NCBI GenBank assembly: GCA_963082975.1
Contig: OY720346.1
Coordinates: 30,622,720-30,686,719 of the forward strand
Length of the DNA stretch: 64,000 bases
Direction of reading: 5' to 3'
Source of the DNA: Labia minor
Lineage: Eukaryota; Arthropoda; Insecta; Dermaptera; Spongiphoridae
The first letter of the stretch is position 1. Each line of letters begins with the position of its first letter. Under the pieces are notes generated by a model. The model was not told the origin of the DNA, did not search any database, and saw nothing but the letters and a program-made list of their open reading frames with translations. Below, in pieces: positions 24,601 to 39,572 of the stretch. Both the position numbers and the translations under genes were made by a program.

Positions 24601-25615
24601 ATACATAAATAATAAATATAAACATTTTTAATTTTATTTTATTTATAATATTATGCAAGACCAGGCTGTGACGTCATGAATGGCTGGATGACGACATATA
24701 ATTTTAAATCAAGAGCATGATTCGCGGTGATATATAAAAAAATCTCCTCATGTGAAATTTGGTGTGAAAATAACCCTTCCCTTCCTATCGTCGATCGCTA
24801 ATACTACCACTTCCGGTTTCCGAATTTGCACCAAAAGTTGATCAATTCATCCCACTGATGCATTAAGTAAATATACCAAATTTCATCAAAATCGGTTGAG
24901 CCGTTCAGGCTGTACACATCTATACAGACGGACAGACATCATGCTAAAAATACTTTTTTCTGTTTAGAAAATGCATGATTCGTGGAGATATGTAAAAATC
25001 TCCACATGTGAAATTTGGTGTGAAAACAATACCTCCCTTACTATCGTCGGTCGGTAAAAAGTTTAACGTTTTGCAATGCGCCGCATCATAAGGGAGAATG
25101 TTATTTTAAATATCAGCCATTTCCAAAATATTAGTGTTTATAAATATTTTTAAAAAATAATAAAAGATAATTATTTATACATTAAATTAAATAATTGATG
25201 TAAATAAATGATTGCGATTATATGAATTTTTTTTAAATATGTCAATGTAAAATTTAGATTTCAAACATCCAATTATTCATTGATTTCGGCCGATACGCAT
25301 ACCAGTTTTGTCGCTTTCGATACCCACTCATAGTAAGTTAATAATCCTCTTATAAATATAGAATCCCAGGGTAATGACATAGATCGTTTAATAAAGAACT
25401 CTTTGCGTCCCTAAGAATTATAAAATCTAGGTGGTTACGATAGATACTTTGCTCAAATGGGTCAGGCAAGAATAAAGAGAAGTTGATTTATTGAGGATAT
25501 GAGTGAAAGTTATTCAGACTAGGAGTAGGGGCGGTTTGAAGGATTTAATTAATGATGGAAAAGAACTTCTAAGTTCAATAGAGCCTCACAAAGAAAGATA
25601 ATATCTCAATCTATT

Positions 25616-25654
<39 letters not shown>

Positions 25655-25877
25655 TCTTTATTTTTAAAAAAAATTATTTATTTTTATAGGTTTTTGAAAA
25701 AAATTAAATGTGGTAATTTTAAATTTGATGTACGGTTTGAATTGTCACGACTTCAATTAGTACGTATGCATAAAGCAATTGATTTAATATTTGAACATGA
25801 ACTTCAGAATCTTATATTTCCAAAAGCAAAGACATTTCTCACATTAAATGTACCAGAAAATTTAAGGTAAGTGGTAC

Positions 25878-25928
<51 letters not shown>

Positions 25929-28900
25929 CTTTTAACTCACTTTCTCAGCAGATTGCTGGAAAACTTTCACCCATCCCAAAAGATGTCGTATGGGAATGGG
26001 CTCGGACAGTGTCGAGAGGGAATTCACCCTAACCCACACAGTTAGACTGTCTCTCAGCTCAGAATTCCCCATTCTCATTAAGAATTTTCACACTATGTAA
26101 CAAGTGCAGGATAAAAGATTTGTTAATCAGTGGTAGATAGCCTTATACAATTACTAATATCTTTAAATTTTTCTTTTTTTAATACTGGAGACACTCTCCA
26201 CTGAGATAACCACTTAGAAGATTATCTAATCTTTACCTCCTCAATTTTCCATATGAGCCTGATTTCTAGCATGAGATTTTGGTATTTATTTATCTTTTTT
26301 CTTTAAGTCTTGTTATGGTTCAGATGGATCGCAATCTTAATCATATAGGTCCACTTTTCTTTATTATTTATTGACAAGATGCCCGATCTATTATGATCGC
26401 AGCTCTTGTTAACATCGAACGGTCATAGAATATTACCCATATGTCGTTTTCTAAGATGGAATCAGGAATATACTTGTAGTAAAGAGTAGAGCTGAGAACA
26501 GTTTGTATTTAAGTTACAACTCCTGATGAATTATTTTTGCAACCTGGTCTGAATCTGGACCTCGTCTGAACGTATAATCACTACCTGCCAGTGCACCACA
26601 GTTCTGTACAAATCTCAAGTACCTGTACAATTCCCCAGATGGTAATGGAATAATGTGGTTACTTTCTTAGTCATGTCGTATTAACTTTCATCCAGCCACA
26701 TGGACAGTGGCACATTTTTTAAGCCATAATTTCATTCTAATAACATTGCTAAATTGCTTCTGGTATTGATGAGATTTTTGTCGATGTTTTAGCTATTTAT
26801 AGTGATAGTCGACTTCCAAGATTTCATCAGTACAGATTAAATGGTGATCAATTTAGGATGAACCTTATAAAGTTACAAACTTTTTACGTGCCAGTTGTGA
26901 GGGTCGGAATGAGAAACTTTTGAATAATTATACATGTTAATCAATGTAACAGGAATGTATGTTGCATTTTCATTTTAAGACCTACACTGATTACTTCATC
27001 AAAGACTAGTTCCTCTTTTCTTTTACCCGAACGCTAAGATGTTATTCTGTTCACAATGATTGTAAATTTTATCATTTATGATTGACTTCAGCAATTTGTA
27101 AATAACTGAGAAACTGGTTATCGGTCTGTAACTACCTGGGTCCTGTATATCTTCTTTCTTAGGTATAAGAAACTTAGTTTCACTAGATAGAAATTGTGAA
27201 AAATATTTGAATTCTCTATGAGACTATAAAATGGACTTACTAGATGTTTAAAACCATCAGGACCCGCAGCATTCCAACTCTTCGCTCTTCTGAGGGACAG
27301 TTTAACATCCTCTGTAGCAATAGTTATCGAATTTATATCAAGCATGTCCTCAAGCTCCTTCATAATTTGTACTAACCAAGGAGCTTTTATCTCAGTTTGT
27401 GTATCATCAGACCAGAATGCTCTCCAAAAATCTTCATTCCATGGTATCTTATTTGGGCTGCTTTGGAGTTCTTTATGATCCAATTTTTTTATTTCTACGC
27501 AATATGTTTTTAATTTTCAAAATGTTGGAAATTTTCAAATTAATTTTCTTTGAGCTGGATATTTTCAAAATCAATATCCGCTCTCGCACGAAAAAGGTCT
27601 TTCTCAACAAACTTCCAAGAAGGATCCTTCAGGTCTTTCTTTTGGTGCCGAGATTTTAAAAACAACTGTTTTCTTCCAAAAAGGTCAAGGTTGCAGAATA
27701 TAGGAAAAGATGAAGGTCTTTTAGGAATTTTTATAATGTTTGGTTGGTAAAAGCTCCTCAAGATTAATTTTGGGAGTGTAGGTCTCGCTCTACAACCGTA
27801 GGAAATTACCCACACGCTACCCCATTAATATTATTATTATTATTATTTTAAAATATTTTTTTTTATTTTAGATATTATAATCCAGCAGTAAATAATAATC
27901 CAATGCAACAATCTGCTATTAAGAATATATTAGCTGGAAGTTCCAGACCAAACCCTTATATTATTTTTGGACCCCCAGGAACTGGAAAGACTGTCACTTT
28001 AGTAGAAGCAATTTTACAGGTTAGTAAAAAAGTAAAAATTAATATAAATAACAATGATTTTTGTAAAATACTTATTAGTTTTTTGTTTTGATTTGTTTAT
28101 TTCTAATTTTGAAATTTGTAATAAAAATATTAATAAGTAAGTAGAGGACGAGGTCCAAATTAGGCACAAAGGCAAGAAATGGTTTTTGTCATAACACTTG
28201 GGTAAAAAAAAAACGTTTTTTGCTTTTGGACCTAATTTGGACCTAGTCCAGAATATAATTTATTTTATTTTTTGTCAATGCTTGTTAAATTTTAGATAGT
28301 CGGATTAAATGATAATTGTCGTATTCTTGCTTCCGCACCCTCCAATTCAGCATGTGATGTACTGGCTTCTAAATTAATTAAATTTTTATCTAAAAAAGAA
28401 ATTTTAAGATTACATTCCACTTCACGAGACTGGTAAGTTATTTTTTTTTATTTATGTTCATTCTTGTTAGTTTTATTGGTGTTGTATAATATTAATAAAT
28501 CAACTTTAATAATGTTAGTATTTTTAGTTATAACTAAATATCTGGATATCATTTTAATTTTTTTAGGAAAACTGTTCCTGAAGATATACGACCTATAAGT
28601 AATTATATAAATGAATCTGCTAGATATTTTATCCCATCACAGGATTCTCTTCGGTCATATAAAATAATAGTTTCAACTTTAATGAGTAGTGCTAGGTAAA
28701 TTTTATTTTTTATAAAATTATTTATAAATAAAATAAATTATTTATTTATATTTATTAGATTGTTACCTAAAACAAATGAAGAGGAATTTTTTGGTTATGG
28801 TAGTGTAGATAATCATCTATTTACACATGTATTTATAGATGAATGTGGACAAGCAACAGAACCAGAATCACTTGTGGCTATGGCTCATTTAGGTAAACCA

Positions 28901-31627
28901 CATTTACATCATATAGGTGGTCAATTGATTCTTGCCGGTGATCCGCAACAATTGGGACCAATATGTTCATCAAGAAATGCAGAAAAATTAGGGCTCGGTT
29001 TGTTATTATTTTTTTAATTATTATCTCTTTAATTTAATTTAATAATCATATAAATATATATATATATATATTTCATTTCTAGGTCTCTCATATTTAGAGC
29101 GTTTAATGTCTAAATGTCCAATTTATCAAAAATCATTAGTCACTGGTGATTATGATGAAAAATATTTAACAAAATTAGTATTGAATTTTAGAAGTCATCC
29201 GTCATTGTTAGAACTACCAAATAGATTGTTTTATGAAAACGATCTTATTGTAAGTATTTCTAAATATATATATATATTTATTTAGATCTTAAATTAATGT
29301 GTTGATATATTTTGTTTTTATTTAGTCGAATTGCCCTAAAAAAATATTAAATGATACAACAATTAACCTACCCCTTCTTCGTGATGGCAAAAAAGACTAC
29401 TCATCCAATTTTCCTATTATTTTCCATGGATGTATTGGACAAGAAATGCGTGATGGCCGTTCACCAAGGTAAAATAAAATACTCATTTTTATTAATCAGT
29501 AATATTAGCTGTAGATAAAAATATATCTAGTTATTCATTTTAATTTTTAATATAATGAGAGCAGCACAAAATTTTCATTAATTTATTTGTTAATAAAGAA
29601 AATAATAATTTTAAGAACTTGTCTATTTATTAGAGTGATCACTTTTGAATATTTTATTCAATGAAGTGAACTATTAGAAGTGGTGAAGAATAAATTTTGA
29701 TTAGTGTAATATATAAAATGGGATTGTGCATGATTTATTTTTTATTCATTTTTTTTCCCTTGAATTAAATTAATTTAAAAAAAGAATAATTACATTTTCT
29801 TCATATTTTTCCAATAACAATTCCGAAAATGATTAAGTAATTTTATTGTTTTTCTTATACTACCTAGGAAAAAACGTAAATATTCTTTAATAATACACAC
29901 TACATACATAGATGAGTTCGTTGTCCGGATACAATATATCGTGTCATTTCTCGTAATCAATTCCCTATTTTCCATTTCTGCTTTGATTCTATCCTTACAA
30001 CTTACTCTTGGTCTAAATTTTTTTCTTCATTCAATAGGGACTCAATTAAAATACACCCAAATTCTTATATAATCTAATATACTCGGTAATTTCATTTCTT
30101 TCCCACTAGCATTTACAGACGACTTGGATCTTTTTCTAATAGGTTGAGAAATCGAAGAGTGTTTTATATTAACATTGTTGACTACTCATTTGTTCCAATA
30201 AGAAAGCAATTGGCATAAATGTTTTATTTAGATAATTCAAAAAGTTATCTTTCGATTCTTGTCTCCGTGGTTTGACGATTTAAAGAAATTATTTCTAAAT
30301 TTAGTGTCGAAAATGTTTGTGTAAACAATATTTTTTAAAATATTTTCAAATGAAGTGCTTGAGATCAGAATGAATCCAAAGTTGGTGAAATGTCAAGAAT
30401 TATATTTGTAACGATATCACTAAACTTTCATTTCACTCTCACCTACATTTTTCCAATTTTGTCAAATAGAATATATGCTCATTGTTTTTGCTGATATTAT
30501 TTTTAATGAATATTCATAAATTATTTATTTTATTAGAGTAGAAGTGTAACACAGGTTAAAAAATGGATGAAACTTTTAACCCTATGAGAATTTAATGTTA
30601 TGACTATAATTGTCTTCCTCAGTGACATTTGCCTACAATATTTCAATTTAATTTTACTTGCTACACCCTTTAGAAAGCGACTAAATGATCTAAAGCTCAT
30701 TTGGACTTATGGATCTGGAGGACCACTTATAAATCCCTAACAGTCTGAATCATAAGGACCTCAGAATAGATTCCGATAGATATAGAAATAAAAAAAATCA
30801 AAATTCTCTATACTAACGATGTAAAATTAAAATAACTTAATATTTTTTTCAGTTTTGTCAATCATTGTGAAATTGATATTGTTCTTCAATATATTTGGAA
30901 ATTACAACAATTTAAAATTCCAAACAATGAAATTGGAATTATCTCTCCATATGCCAGACAGGTATATTATTATTATTATTATTATTTATTATTGATTTTT
31001 CTATATTTATTATTGTTTATTTAAACTATTTTTTCAAATTTTTTTAGGTATATCGATTAAAAGAGCATTTGAGAAGAAAAAATATAGTTGATATAGAAGT
31101 TGGTTCAACAGAATCATTTCAAGGAAGAGAAAAGCGAATAATAATAATATCAACTGTGCGAAGTATACGTAATAATTTAGCATACGATGTTAAATTTAAA
31201 ATTGGATTTTTAGTTGACAGTAGAAGATTTAATGTTGCTATCACTCGGTAAGAAATATCATTTTTCTCATTTCATTATATTAATAATATATATGTTGATT
31301 TGTTTTAATTTTGTAACAAGAAAAATATTAAATATTCTTAAAATTAAAAATGTTAAAAACGAAAGTTGAAAATATTCTATTTTATATAAAATTATAAAAA
31401 ATTTGGATAAATAAAAAAATAAACAATTTATAAAAAATTTTTTTAGGGCACAATCATTGGTTATTATCATTGGAAATCCACATATTTTATCATTGGATAA
31501 TAATTGGAGCACATTAATAAATTTCGCTATTGATAATCATTCTTATACTGGTGTAAAATATATACCACGTGATGAAGAATGGTGTGAAAAAGTAACAAAC
31601 ATTTTAAAAGGATTATCTTTGGAATAA
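18667..31627 (+). CDS. mov10: MOV10-family RNA helicase, 18 exons, complete (907 aa)
   Basis: Exons: 18667-18806, 18930-19029, 19108-19270, 20514-20635, 21582-21706, 22912-23034, 23109-23271, 23641-23798, 25690-25866, 27872-28019, 28296-28432, 28567-28695, 28759-28997, 29083-29249, 29326-29468, 30853-30961, 31048-31247, 31447-31627. All are GT-AG and frame-consistent. A C2H2-type finger (C12, C15, H28, H34) opens the protein. [10 protein letters not shown] near 313 matches the MOV10 linker. Superfamily 1 helicase motifs follow: Walker A GPPGTGKT (457-464), DECGQ (589-593), GDPQQLGP (622-629), [10 protein letters not shown] (800-809), [13 protein letters not shown] (837-849). MOV10 and fly Armitage are 5'-3' RNA helicases of the RISC/piRNA pathways, found in P-bodies and nuage. 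Length and finger fit MOV10 slightly better than Armitage (about 1190 aa), but the paralogue cannot be settled here. Confidence 0.93.
19775..20190 (-). pseudogene. Coding-like broken segment in helicase intron 3, identity unknown
   Basis: The minus strand holds a protein-like run of at least 66 codons ([36 protein letters not shown]) with related frames upstream separated by stops. Composition is richer in G and C codons than the surrounding intron. I do not recognise the family. It could be a decayed retrocopy or a transposon ORF. Confidence 0.3.
21100..21245 (-). pseudogene. Short coding-like segment ending at a donor-like site, helicase intron 4
   Basis: On the minus strand a frame reads [17 protein letters not shown] and then [12 protein letters not shown], followed directly by gtaagc, a good splice donor. 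The KRQR stretch looks like a nuclear-protein tail. It has no partner exon nearby, so it is more likely a captured or dead gene piece than an active nested gene. Confidence 0.25.
21707..22911 (+). other. Helicase intron 5, nothing recognised
   Basis: AT-rich, with (TA)n near 22375-22398. One moderately GC-richer patch at 22190-22265 has no ORF or shared repeat that I can see. Confidence 0.35.
24480..25060 (+). repeat. Rep-C interspersed repeat in helicase intron 8
   Basis: Shares long blocks with 48655-49180: aaacagatatggata, ggctgtgacgtcatga, cacttccggtttcc, gttgatcaattcatcc and aaatttcatcaaaatc followed by gagccgttcaggctgtac and a gacgga run. The 5' part (ccgaccgacggtttgaa) also recurs inverted at 61612-61690. 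No ORF. The strings 'aaatttcatcaaaatcggtt' and 'gagccgttcaggctgtac' are of a type common in insect interspersed repeats; the class is not assigned. Confidence 0.65.
25880..25928. repeat. (TTA)n microsatellite, left flank of the intron-9 LINE
   Basis: An uninterrupted run of about 16 TTA units starting just inside helicase intron 9. A shorter run of the same repeat (27826-27847) flanks the other side of the LINE remnant. Confidence 0.85.
25929..27825 (-). mobile_element. Decayed non-LTR retrotransposon, probably R4/Dong-like
   Basis: The minus strand at 27483-27118 is open and reads [33 protein letters not shown], the pre-RT and first RT motif (.AGPDG) of R2/R4/Dong-type elements; a second open stretch upstream spans 27815-27540. 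Toward 25929 the frames are riddled with stops, though pieces such as YRPIT-like residues remain. The element sits between two tracts of the same trinucleotide, matching the known preference of Dong for TAA repeats. Clade assignment is inference from one motif plus the target. Confidence 0.55.
28143..28253. mobile_element. Short MITE-like inverted repeat in helicase intron 10
   Basis: The arms (aggtccaaattagg near 28151 and cctaatttggacct near 28231) extend to about 35 bases with a few mismatches and enclose a ~40-base loop. No clear target duplication. Superfamily unknown. Confidence 0.45.
29469..30852 (+). other. Helicase intron 15, nothing recognised
   Basis: Less AT-biased between 29930 and 30770 than other introns, but frames are short and I match no family. 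It may be a heavily decayed insertion. Confidence 0.35.
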
Positions 31628-33169
31628 TTTTTATTAGTATAATATATTTTTTTAATTTTATATATATATATATATTGTATATTTATATATATATATATTT
31701 TTACTATATTGATTATAAAATATATATTTTTATTATATACAATTATTATTTCTAGTTATACAATTATTTTTGAATTTTGTAAGAAAATCTAAACCGAATT
31801 TTTGTATATCATTTTTTTCTGTGTATATATATATATATATATATTAGTATATATATTTTATATAATATATATTTTTTTAAAAACCAAATAATTATCTTGT
31901 AATATAATTGTATATTATATCCACCAAAGATTATACCTTTTTTTCTTTGAATAAAATATATATTTTTCTATTAAAAATTTAATTTTTATTTTAAAGTGGC
32001 TTCGAGTGAGTTGTTTTATTTTATAGCATTATTCTATTTCCTATTAGGTATTTTATTCAATGAAAGTATCACGTTTAAATCAATATTTATCAAATAACAA
32101 GTCATTGCTTCCATTTTATTTAACAATTTTTTCCCCAGATGAGTGAAATGAATGCAGTCTAGTTAATAGCCTCAATTTTTATAATATGATTTTAATATCT
32201 ATTGAATGTTTTCATATTGCAAAATTAAATTACAGATGTAATTATAATTTTTTTTATTTTTAGTTTTGGTCGATGATTCTAAGTTCAAAAGTTCAAAACT
32301 CCTGTTTTTAAGTAAACTAGATATATGATGAAATAAACAACATTTTTATATAGAATTATAAATTGTATTTATTCAATCAATATATTATTAGACAATGGAT
32401 AGAATATTAATAAAAAAAATTTAAATAAAAGAAGCTGTAGTTTATATTAGAGTATTTGACTTCTTTTTCCTAACATGAAATATCAAAAAAAACTAGAAGC
32501 TAAAATCTACAAGATTAAATTGGAATAAAAATTTGCAGCTACCCCCTACCAATTTATTCAGAAAACATTTCAACTGATTTCAACTTATTTTTCCCCTATA
32601 TAAAAAATGATAAAAAAAAGTACATGTTATAATTTAACATACAAAACAAATGTTTAGTGACTTGTTTTTCATAGAAAAAAAGATTGCCAATTCATAAATA
32701 ATTGGAGTTAATTCGTCGAGTCATTAGATAAATATGAGCTCAAATTTTATACAGTGTTTACAATATAATAAATATCTCTAAAATTATACTTTAATTAGTA
32801 TAATATATATTAATATTAATAATATTGTTAAAAGATTTAGAAAATAATTTTAAATTTATAATAAACTTATATTTTTTTTTTGAAAAGCATTTCATTAATT
32901 TACCAAAGATTATTTTTTTTTAGATATAAAACTTTATATATGATACATTTTTAATATATATTCAAAGATAGCGCAATCTTTTGGTATTATAGGAAAGTTC
33001 AATTTTGTTCCTCTCAGAATTAAAATCGCACCTGAAAACAACACATTTATCTATTCCGGTTGTTTAGCAACGAAATATACTATTCATTAACACTTTCCTT
33101 TCTATTACAAATAAAGTTCGGTTTAAATTTAATACTGTCACCATCTCGATCCAAACATTTTATTTTATA
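31628..33169. other. Intergenic, AT-rich
   Basis: Contains several (TA)n tracts (31656-31700, 31822-31846), AATAAA hexamers near 31951 that could end the helicase transcript, and no coding or repeat signal. Confidence 0.4.
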
Positions 33170-33324
33170 AAAATAAAGTGTGGAAAAATAAAGTTGCTCT
33201 CTTGACTTGGCAGTCAGTCAGTCTTTTCGACTAAAGCAGCCATCTTGCATTAGCTAATCCAAGGTTCCAGCTAGCGGTCATTGTCTGGTGCCAAACCAGG
33301 GTTAAAGAATTTATAAGCCGTCAA
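33170..33324 (+). promoter_or_regulatory. effete promoter-proximal region and 5' leader
   Basis: A sudden rise in G+C directly before the start codon. A TATA-like ttttataaaaata lies near 33160 and a cagtcagtcagtc stretch near 33209 resembles arthropod initiators (TCAGT). The exact start is inferred; no cap data. Confidence 0.35.
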
Positions 33325-35401
<2,077 letters not shown>

Positions 35402-37185
35402 TGTCAAGCAATGCAACGTTTTCTATATAACAACATCAAAAAAAAAAAATAAAAAAAAACAAAAAAAATAAAAAAACAATAGAAGAACTTATCACAAAAA
35501 TGAGACAAACAAAAAAAAACAATCAAACTATAATATAGGGACTTCCTGGAACAGAACTCTTGGCTCTTGCTGCTAGATGCATTAATAATTTTTGTAACCC
35601 TTTCCATTGATTTATTTTGCACATTGTTTGGGGGTTCTTATTATGTAAAACCTATTATATATATATATAAAATAATAACAACTATTTAAAACTTTATAAT
35701 AATGATTTATTCGATGGTGTAGCTGTGAAAAACAAATTCTTTTTATAATATATATATATATATATTATTAATATATATATATACCTCTAAGGCTAAGAAT
35801 TATATATAAAAACCAATACAAATAAATTTAAAAAAATAATTTTAATCTATTTATCTAGCATGCGAAATAATAAGTTGGGAGCGATAGCCAGTGGATGCTG
35901 TGTTGGAAGTTCCTTTTCGCCCTGACCTCCCTTGGAAAACCTTTCAGGTCAAATTTCACAATACACACAAAAAAGATAATATAAAAACAAACACATAACT
36001 CACTCATAGGGACATGCTCGCGCGGCCCGGCCTCTTGTTCCAAGATCCGTCTTAGAAATCTCCTATACTCTAAAATCTATAATCCTACCCTCCCACATCC
36101 TCTTCAAAGTTTGTGATTTTATCTATCTATATATATATATGTATATATATGTATATATATATACATATATATATATATTTATTTATTTTATATATATATT
36201 TATAAAATCATTGACGCCAGAATTCCTCTTTCATTCTGTCTGTCTTTCTCTCTTTCTCCGCGTTTTTATTTGTATATTTAACATTAAATTCTCTTAATTT
36301 TTTTCTCTCTACCTCCTCCCATTTATATTTTGTTTAATATTATTATTAGTCCATTTGTGCAACGTAATTTTTTTTTTGTGAAACTTGTTAATTAAAAAAA
36401 TAATAAATTATATTGTCAATTTTATATATATATATATATATATAGTTTTTTGATTTTGGATTTGCTTCAGTGGAAGGATTGTTCCAAAGATTTTAAATTT
36501 TCTTTTTTATTTACATCAGGATATTTAAAAAAAATTAATATATAATGAAACTCTTTTTTTTTAATTTAATTATTATTATTATTATTATATTATTATTATT
36601 ATTATTATTAATTATTATTATTAATTTTTACTATCTTTCTAAATTAAAAATATTCTATCACATTTTATGGTTTCTCTAACAGGACTGCGCTAGGTTGGAG
36701 TGTTAGTGACGCTTTTTTGGGGTGCATTAGATTATTGTTCTGTAATATATATATACATATATATATATAAATTATTTTATTAAAAACAATAAAATAATTA
36801 AAGACATTTAGATAAAATAATTAAAATAAAGTCAGAAATGATCAACTTAATTTTGCTCAAAGGAAAAACTGGCTTTTAAAAATGAAATATAATATTTTTT
36901 AATTTATTTGTAATATTATAAATATATATATATACCCTGATCAAATTAATTAAATTAAAAAATCTTTTTTTTTTAAATCAAAAATTCCTCAATTTAGATT
37001 TATAAATTTTTTATAATATTTATTAATTAATAATATTGGTTGCATTTTATTAATTTTTCCTTTTAATTTATTTATTTATTATAATCTCAATGAAAGTGTA
37101 ATATTATTAATAGTATCATTAAAGCCCAAAGGGGAGAAAAAAAACAAGGACAAAATATTAAAATTTATGTGAAAGTGATAGCTCT
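35402..37185 (+). other. effete 3' UTR and AT-rich downstream DNA
   Basis: A-rich tract directly after the stop (35439-35480), candidate AATAAA at 35821-35826, then a short GC-normal patch (35855-36120) and long (TA)n and (TTA)n arrays. No second gene is visible. Confidence 0.4.
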
Positions 37186-37189
37186 TGAA

Positions 37190-37415
37190 ATAAATAAAAA
37201 CTCTTGGCACGGGTGTTGATTATCCCGGCATATTAAATCCTTTTCATTCTTTTACTTCTCCTCACCTTCCATTAATCCGCCCAATCTACTAACACAAACA
37301 CCTGACGTCACTGCCTCCTGTCCCTCCCGGGTATCGACCCCGGGCCGGGCCGTCGCCGGAAGGCGTCTCGGCGTTTCAATAAAACTCATTATTATTACTA
37401 TTATTATTATGTATT
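37190..37415 (+). repeat. GC-rich retroposon-like tail ending in (ATT)n
   Basis: An isolated GC-rich island including cccgggtatcgaccccgggc and gccggaaggcgtctcggcg, then aataaaactc and an ATT repeat. A GC-rich 3' end followed by a simple repeat is the usual form of a LINE/SINE tail. The inner gggtcgatacccggg resembles a Pol III B box on the minus strand. Only one copy is in this window. Confidence 0.4.
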
Positions 37416-39290
37416 ATTATTATTATTCAATGTTAAATAAACATATAATAAGTATGAGGCCCGGATTTATTTCTTTAAAAAAATTTTGAAAAATAAAAAA
37501 AATGAAATGTACTTAGATTCTCTTTTTGGACCAAAAATCATTAACTATAATATTTTTTCTTATTATATATATTTATTATCATCTGCTTTAATGAATGGAT
37601 TAAAAAGAAAAAAAACTTAAAAAATAAAGTTTTTTATTTAATAATAATAATTCTACTTCATTTTCTATTATAAATATTTTATTTAATATTTTATTGATAA
37701 AGATAAAAATAAATTTTTAAACACGAAATTTTTTTAAGAAATTTCAAATTTAAATAATTTATTTATCATTAAGTTTGATATTTACTCAATAGATGTCTCT
37801 ATTTAATATTATATCTGTATGCGTGTATATAAATTTAAAATATTTTAATTTTGAATAAATCCTCATTTTATTCTTTTTGTCTAAATGAAGACAAAAGAAA
37901 ATGAAATTCAACTTCCATTTTAACTGTCATTTATAGAGGTTTAATTTTTTTTTTATTTTTCTAAATACAAAGAATTAAATTGCAAATATATTAAAAATAT
38001 TTCAAGTTGAATTTCGAAAAAATAAAAATAGATAATTTATCAATGTGATAATATATATAACTAAAAATTGGTTTAACTGGGTTTAACGATTAGTCTATTA
38101 TAGTATTATATTATATCTTTGTAAAAAATAATTTTTTTTGAATGATGTATTAAGTAGGGGATCTGTTTCTATTGTTGGGTGAGAAATTCAGAAAAAATAT
38201 TTCTAAACAAAATTATAATAAATAAACTTTTATTTTTATATTTGAATTTTATTTTGAGACTAAGCAATCAAATAGACAGGAGATAGTTATTTTAGTATAC
38301 TTTTAAAAATCCAATCAAGTATTAATTTCAAAAATTTTATATATATATTATTTTAAAAACAATTTTATTACTTGACTTTTATTGATTAAATTGAATAATT
38401 TTCACATTTATGAAAATGGAATGGAAGCGTTACATTAAATTATTTGTGATTTCATCTGATGCACACAAACGAACCCAAACTTGCACCCAGGCCGCACTTA
38501 AGCCATTTTACACATCGAAGGAGATTTAAATAAATAATAGATCCAAAATTAAATCAGATTGATTGAAATCTTCCTCTTCCCCCCCCCCCCCGCACAAAAT
38601 AAAAAATGTAAGAAAAATTAACTAATCTGAATAATTGTAAAGAATAAAACAATCCTATTTCCAAAAAAAAAAGAAATAATATCAATATGTTCAATTAAAA
38701 TATCGATTTTGTTTTGTTATGATTGATTTATAATATAATAACCCAATTTTTATTAAAAAATCGTTGTAAAGAGAGCAGATGAAAAGTATAGTTTTCGGTA
38801 AAAAAATATAATAACATCTTAACTCCAGATTCTACTAGTACTTTCTTTAAAAGTTATTTACAATATTTTATTTGTTACTTTTTTGTGCAGAAATAAGTAT
38901 TTATTTTTTAATTTTTATGAAAAGTTTTTTATAAAATTGTTGGTATATTTCCTAATTCTCTAATATATATTAAATAAATAATATATTTATATATAATTTC
39001 ATGTAATGTTGAAATTACTTGGTTTTTGGTTGAAAAATCGTCCTTTTTTATCCATAGATGCGATTTATTGCTAGTACTGGTACTATTTGTTTTAATTAAT
39101 CTTTTAAAATTTTATAATAATAATAATAATATATAATAATAATAAGTGTCACACACACACAATTCGGATAATAATAATAACAAATATAAAAATAAGATAT
39201 TCTATAAAAAAAATTGTATAAAAAAATATGTTCAGGTGAATACGGAAATAAGTTGTTTTTTATTTTATTTTTAAGTGATTATAATAAGTT
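37416..39290. other. AT-rich intergenic DNA
   Basis: Poly-A/T and TA runs, a poly-C run at 38580-38591, and no coding or repeat signal. Confidence 0.4.
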
Positions 39291-39454
39291 GGTTTGTTTT
39301 GGTTGAAGACATCGACCTTTTTCTCTTTCTCTCTCTTTCCTTTTTAATTTTTAATCTATTTTCTTCGTCTATGTACCATTTATATTTGTATATATTTTTC
39401 TCTACCTTATTATAATTATATATATACTATATATATAGAAGGTAGTGAATAAAG

Positions 39455-39572
39455 AAAAGTAACAAGGCCATCTCAATGGATGGCTGACGTCCAGCTGAGA
39501 GAGAAAGAGAGGAGTAAAGGAGTAAACGACCGACGACCAGTCAATTCTCAGTGCCGCTTATGCTATCATATG
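39455..39572 (+). other. Possible non-coding first exon of PAQR3
   Basis: A GC-richer island in AT-rich DNA, with a purine-rich gagagagaaagagagg core, ending at a consensus donor (atg|gtaaac). Downstream, the ATG exon at 42823 begins with a good acceptor (tttttttag), so an upstream leader exon is required, and this is the best candidate seen. Not proven. Confidence 0.35.
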
